Of a stretch of DNA of 64,000 bases, positions 60,801 through 64,000 are shown piece by piece. This DNA comes from Tribonema minus (taxonomy: Eukaryota > Sar > Xanthophyceae > Tribonematales > Tribonemataceae). The translations under genes were made by a program, and so were the position numbers. Where the stretch lies: NCBI GenBank assembly GCA_017506865.1, contig JAFCMP010000082.1:186001-250000 (forward strand), given 5' to 3'. Below the pieces are notes generated by a model. The model did no database searches and was not told the origin of the DNA. It saw only the letters and a program-made list of their open reading frames with translations. How positions within the stretch are numbered: position 1 is the first letter of the stretch; each line of letters starts with the position of its first letter.

Positions 60801-62890
60801 GACCCTGCAGCTCCCAACCCGTAGACACCCCTTCATTATGATGTACTTGGCTCTACTGGTGCACAGGTTCGTAACTAGACCGAGATCATGTACAGACCCC
60901 AAGCAAGCATGGCGTTGAGAGCTTCAACGATGCGTCATGATCTCACTCTGATTTGATCGGATGAGCGCCGACAGGCTATGAAAAAGGTAAGTACGTGTTG
61001 TTGATGAAGTTTACATCAAGCCACTGTTGTGCACACCTGATTGTTGGCAACATGCCTCAGTGAGAGCTGATCGGGTCATTTGTGTTATCAAAAATCAGCG
61101 TATTTACTGATAGTCGAACGAGCGCCGATGGCCATGAGAAAGGCAGCAAGCAACTGCGTACAACTTGCAGCTGCCGCCTCTTTCAGGCGGCGTCACACAC
61201 ACAAGCGCTGACATGGGTCTTACTCTAGGGACTCTGGAATCAGTACAACAAGTCTTGAAGGACACTGAGAACGCGCCGTGTGTACCTCGTCAATGTGTAG
61301 CTTAAGGCTGGTGCTTCAAATTGGAAGACTGCTTGCGCTGCGGCTGGTGAAAATTGATCAGAGCATGCCTACTGGGGGGTCTGATGCACGCATGACAAAG
61401 GTGCTTAAGCAGATGACTGCAGCTCATGCGCGTTTTTGCACTGACCTCCTGCTGCAGCCTGCGGGGGTCCTTAATGGCCAGTGGGTGGAGAACAGCGTCC
61501 AGGTAGACGTCCATGAGGTTGTAAAAATCCTGCGCCAGCCACAACGGGGGGGGGGGGGCGGGGCGGGGCAAGGCAAATTCGAGCGCATTGAGCGCTATGC
61601 TCACAGCGACTGTCCCAGGCGAGAAGGTTGTGCACGGTGAGGCTGGTACAAAGATGGGCAATGAACAAATTTGCAACAATACCACTGCAGTACCATTTGT
61701 AGCGTGATATCATCTTTGACAAAAGCAATGAGAAAGGCATGTACTTGCGGAGGGTGTCGGCGTGGTGCTCCAACATGTGCATTTGAGAGCCGTACAGTGC
61801 GAGGCACGGTACGCGCATGCATGGCTGTGGGCCAGGAAATGCTATATACTGCTGCAAGTTATTGGTACATGGTACATGGCATTTGCTCTTGAGTGGAAGC
61901 TTATGCTACCATGTATCCATGGAGGTGATGAGAGAACCGCGAAGATATACCATTACGCAATTATGGAGGTGCTGCACATTGGTAGCATCATGTGACTGGT
62001 GCTGGGAAGGCATCATGCACTGCTTCAGTACCTTGCATATGGCACATGCCTTTGTGCGGAACTTTCATGCCACCATATAGGTGATAAGAGAACCACAAAA
62101 TTTATGCCAGTACGCATTCAATTGTTGTGGTGCACATGGCAGCGTCATGTGACTGCTGCTGGAGTGCTGTCGATGCAGCGTGGGCGAAATCTGCATGTTG
62201 AACAACAACCTCTGCGCAAAATGCAGCTCACACATCTTTGTAAACAAGGACTTGCGGATACGAAACGCTCTCTCACTCACACAGACATGCCGACTTGAGC
62301 AACTGTGCTTGCATTTGTTTGATGTAGATGCCGCGCATGGATACGGGCAGATTGTGCTGATCTGTGGCATTATAAAAGCTGTACCAACACAATGGTGCGC
62401 TTGCAGATGATATTTCAGAGTACTCGTCAAGATGCCGATGAGGTCTGCTGAGCAAAATCGCGTGGTCAGCGACGGCAAAAATAAGCACACCCTGCATGTG
62501 TGTAACAACATAAATAAATCAAAAGAAGCATCATCAAGAGCCGCACAAAGCAATTGTCCGCATTGCGTTACAAAGCCGTGAAACTCTAAACCACACCCTG
62601 AAACCCTCACCCTATCCCTACACGTACTGCAGTACATATCATACAGGCACCGGCAATCGACCATCGCTTCAGTCAACGCATCACTGTCAGTGAGTCTAAG
62701 CCACAGTCGACCACACTGCAGTGCTTATGGGCCTGCATTACACCCCCTCCGCCATACATGTAAGCACTGTGGCACAACTGTAATGCCTGTCTGCCCAATC
62801 AAGAGTGCTCACCTTCAAGTTCAGGCTGGAGACCGGGTACATGGTGAAGTCGTCGTATGTCAACGCGTTCAGGAATGTCTGCAGGGAGCT
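33835..62890 (-). CDS. PREP: presequence protease (PreP), M16C zinc metallopeptidase, 23 exons, 5' end outside window
   Basis: PreP degrades free targeting peptides in mitochondria and plastids. Exons in transcription order: 62813-62890, 61446-61529, 59873-59992, 57336-57512, 56576-56635, 54496-54659, 53887-54013, 53153-53215, 51651-51775, 50402-50527, 48783-48870, 47776-47922, 46545-46623, 44824-44933, 43045-43145, 41709-41828, 40329-40558, 38810-38872, 37715-37806, 36942-37018, 35478-35665, 34554-34654, 33835-34029 (stop). Every phase matches; total 904 residues. Diagnostic motifs: SLQTFLNALTYDD, DFYNLMDVYLDAV, GWHYELE, GVVMSEMKG (its Glu matches the distal zinc ligand), DSGGKPAVIP with YYHPANSR, VSVNW, SGLG, VNYVGKG, VRIKTGAYG and SYRDPNVLSTLETYD. 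Conserved GG before AYG is TG here. The HxxEH zinc site and transit peptide lie beyond 64000. One donor is GC. Several introns contain pseudo-copies of neighbouring exon ends. Some short exons could have alternatives. Confidence 0.93.
34972..35033 (-). pseudogene. decayed donor-side copy of PreP exon 35478-35665
   Basis: On the minus strand this stretch reads LGTCDKAAAHRLGSHC, a copy of LETYDKAAAHLAGLTL at the end of exon 35478-35665. Plus-strand bases GCCCAGCCGGTGCGCAGCTG match the exon's GCCCAGCCAGGTGTGCAGCC. It lies about 505 bp downstream (in transcription) within the following intron. Confidence 0.85.
36831..36880. repeat. (CTG)n trinucleotide repeat in PreP intron
   Basis: About ten CTG units followed by interrupted CTGCCGCTG repeats. 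Short open frames reading poly-Ala across it are artefacts of the repeat. Confidence 0.9.
40023..40080 (-). pseudogene. decayed donor-side copy of PreP exon 40329-40558
   Basis: Minus strand reads RANMNVNISS before a GTAGGT donor. The true exon end reads RANMIVNIS plus G before the same GTAGGT. Spacing is about 306 bp. Confidence 0.85.
41170..41670 (-). pseudogene. three decayed donor-side copies of PreP exon 41709-41828
   Basis: The true exon ends MALVATKAHLDSQQRAMDLL. Minus-strand copies read MIALVVTEAHLNSRQRAPDL (about 41590-41655), MMALVPTKVR then a stop (about 41440-41500), and MELVAAACESAHDLAVKR (about 41185-41250). The plus-strand phrase CTGTCTGCCGCT(G)GCTCAGCAGG and variants mark each unit. 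Decay increases with distance from the real exon. Confidence 0.85.
42545..42935 (-). pseudogene. three decayed donor-side copies of PreP exon 43045-43145
   Basis: The true exon ends GARTDAMAYLLI before GTACGG. Minus-strand copies: REDALAYLLIRR before GTACAG (about 42878-42930), ANFEDAIAYLRNRE with donor lost (about 42670-42715), and ANSQDAMAYLLI before GTGCGG (42545-42585). Spacings are about 130-170 bp. Confidence 0.9.
48053..48094 (-). pseudogene. decayed acceptor-side copy of PreP exon 47776-47922
   Basis: After a CAG acceptor the minus strand reads QISNFMMKTRALSP, a copy of QINDIVAQTKALKD at the exon start. A weaker second candidate (QIIDERVEYH) lies at 48306-48351. Both are in the intron upstream of the true exon. 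Confidence 0.7.
50787..50845 (-). pseudogene. possible decayed copy of PreP exon 51651-51775
   Basis: Minus strand reads SKFTYLATSNAYGSRYRDRQ, resembling VQFAYLSPPASGNYNRGFDL from the middle of exon 51651-51775. No splice sites are retained. The resemblance is partial. Confidence 0.45.
53681..53716 (-). pseudogene. decayed donor-side copy of PreP exon 53887-54013
   Basis: Minus strand reads FTMSLGGKPSK before GTCAGC. The true exon ends FTIGLLGVKPSK before GTAATC. The copy is about 206 bp downstream in the following intron. Confidence 0.8.
54117..54175. repeat. (CAG)n-rich tract in PreP intron
   Basis: Interrupted CAG/AAG trinucleotide repeat. It lies in the intron between exons 54496-54659 and 53887-54013, so it is not coding in the gene model. 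Confidence 0.85.
54917..55111 (-). pseudogene. exon-length copy or alternative version of PreP exon 54496-54659
   Basis: After an identical GATCAG acceptor the minus strand starts KRPSKHAPL, against KRLPKPSRYP in the true exon, and stays open for 65 codons to a GTAGCT donor. The downstream sequence has little resemblance to the true exon beyond the start. The phases differ (0 to 0 here, 0 to 2 in the true exon), so it could not simply replace the true exon. Confidence 0.5.
57165..57262 (-). pseudogene. frameshifted copy of the PreP YYHPANSR exon end
   Basis: Minus strand reads RQYRPANSRDYV in one frame, then QMVKRWDDMVDA in another. The true exon has KRYYHPANSRVFF and SVMKRLDIVDE. The copy lies in the intron after exon 57336-57512 and is broken by an indel. 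Confidence 0.75.
58250..58475. repeat. three direct and two inverted copies of a 40-bp unit
   Basis: The unit CAGGTGGTCAATGCAACGCA, continuing to TTCGACCTGTACGATTGT, occurs three times head to tail (about 58261-58383) and then twice in reverse complement (about 58384-58425 and 58433-58475). The transcript of this PreP intron could fold into a long hairpin. Confidence 0.92.
59018..59092. repeat. 38-bp tandem duplication
   Basis: Two nearly identical units GGAATCAAGCCAG(G/A)GTACTG followed by ACAGACTCTGTCCCACT. In a PreP intron. Confidence 0.9.
60299..60513 (-). pseudogene. two decayed acceptor-side copies of PreP exon 59873-59992
   Basis: The true exon starts GWHYELEKAS after GCATGCAG. Minus-strand copies: GCATGCAG then G, stop, WYALENAKAS (high end 60513), and GCACTTGCAG then GWHC (high end 60330). 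Both lie in the upstream intron. Confidence 0.82.
61885..62165. repeat. degenerate tandem duplication in PreP intron
   Basis: A unit of about 165 bp with landmarks GGTGATGAGAGAACC, TACGCAATT and CATCATGTGACTGGTGCTGG (about 61915-62005) recurs diverged as GGTGATAAGAGAACC, TACGCATTC and CGTCATGTGACTGCTGCTGG (about 62080-62165). No exon homology is visible. Confidence 0.7.
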
Positions 62891-64000
62891 CTGCGTGGCT
62901 CAAAGCATCAAGCAAGGAGACACAGCATCAGCTGCCATTCCACGTGAGCTGCTTGGTGTTATTGCGGCATCAGCATAAATGCCTAAGATGCTGATGGTGC
63001 CCGGAGCAGCAGTGATGGCAATGCCAATGCACTTCTGGTCGGGGGTCCTTGTGGCATTGCCTGAGGGATCCGACAGGCGCTGATTGGACGAAGCTTTACA
63101 TAGTATGGCCGGGCCCCGGGGTGGTTCCCATATGACCACACCTTTTTGCACCATAGACAAAGATGTCTGCTGCAATGGTGTGGGGCCTGGGTGACAGGCG
63201 CCATGTGTATGAAAAATGGATGTGAGAACCAAGCATCTATACCGGCTATGACATTTCACGTAAACGTCAGTGCAACAGTTGACTCCCCTCGTCCTGATGG
63301 GCAAACTCTTACTGCTTCAGATACACGCCTTGCACATTCGGTGGCCTCTTGTTGCTCCCGGACAGTGGCATGCTGCCTAGAGCCAATGCACGTATACCTA
63401 AATATACAAGTGCACGTATGTTTGAACAAGCCCTGATGGGCGACTCAAACCAGGAAACACCATGCACAAGTTGCTGCCTCACTCCGGGCAGCGACACACA
63501 TGGCGGCGCTGACACGATATTTGTAACCCTCTCCGCCTGCAGCGCTTTCGCCTGCAATGTGAAGTACTTCACAGCGCACAGTAACTGCAGCTATGATTGT
63601 ATGCACCCAGCAGCAGATCTGCAATTATTTGAGCACAGTAGTGGTATGTGATAGGCTGGCTGGCAGCAGTGCCACACACCTTTGGCATCTCAGTCAAGGA
63701 ATACTGCATCACCTGGCGGTGGCAAGCCCCAGTTTTGGTTGGAGATGCCAGTCACTTCCTCACTATTGTCCAACATTTGCAAGTTCAAAACTTTCAAGTT
63801 GCAATGGGACGATCCAAATTTTTTTGAACCAGCTCTTGCTATATTTCAACGGTCTATATGTGGCTGTAATGCTTGACTTTGACCATGTAAGGAACTTTCT
63901 CTCTCTAAGAAGACTTGTGTACTGGCGCAAATCAGGATAGCATCGCTGTGCCGCATCATCAGGCAGACAGCCAATGCGAGTACACAACGGTGCGACCACG
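62891..64000. other. right edge: presumed PreP intron
   Basis: No minus-strand exon could be assigned. The expected preceding exon, with the HxxEH zinc motif, is not present, so the N-terminal coding part should lie beyond 64000. If so, this is an intron longer than 1.1 kb. Confidence 0.5.

Overview
This is nuclear DNA of a eukaryote, most likely a unicellular alga with a red-derived secondary plastid. The genes have long introns (commonly 0.5-2 kb) with GT-AG boundaries, exons richer in GC than introns, and TTAGGG telomere-type repeats scattered inside introns. One gene product starts with a signal peptide followed by a Phe-led transit peptide, the plastid-import signature of red-lineage algae. 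Another gene belongs to the EsV-1-7 family, known from brown algae, other algae and large algal viruses. I cannot choose between ochrophyte, haptophyte and cryptophyte from the sequence alone.

Layout. 1-5562 (+): C-terminal five exons of an insulin-degrading-enzyme-like M16 metallopeptidase. 5590-6860: a retrotransposon ORF tail and an inverted copy of it. 7249-9339 (+): four-exon EsV-1-7 repeat protein with a Gln-rich tail. 10582-11049 (-): small single-pass membrane protein. 13022-17948 (+): five-exon plastid-targeted DUF2358 protein. 19773-20696 and 21570-22442 (-): tandem intronless paralogues of unknown function. 25.7-29.7 kb (+): exons of one or two membrane proteins. 33835-62890 (-): 23 exons of a presequence protease (PreP, M16C) with its 5' end beyond the right edge. 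Splice phases agree across every junction of the four spliced genes I reconstructed, giving open frames of 308 aa (partial), 464 aa, 388 aa and 904 aa (partial).

The most unusual property is not a gene. In three of the four spliced genes the introns carry extra, decayed copies of the exon end beside them, usually including the splice donor or acceptor. Examples are three 45-nt identical copies of the DUF2358 exon-2 end plus donor, three acceptor copies and three donor copies around one IDE exon, about eleven donor copies embedded in a TTAGGG array in another IDE intron, and at least ten cases in PreP, some with four copies. I infer that introns here grow by tandem duplication across exon-intron junctions, leaving decoy splice sites and pseudo-exons. 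Long poly(C) tracts next to acceptors are a second unusual splice-site feature.

Functionally, IDE and PreP are both M16 cryptonase-type proteases that degrade short peptides; PreP clears transit peptides in mitochondria and plastids. The DUF2358 protein is a probable plastid protein. The EsV-1-7 protein is a probable regulator. There is no sign of an operon or functional cluster.
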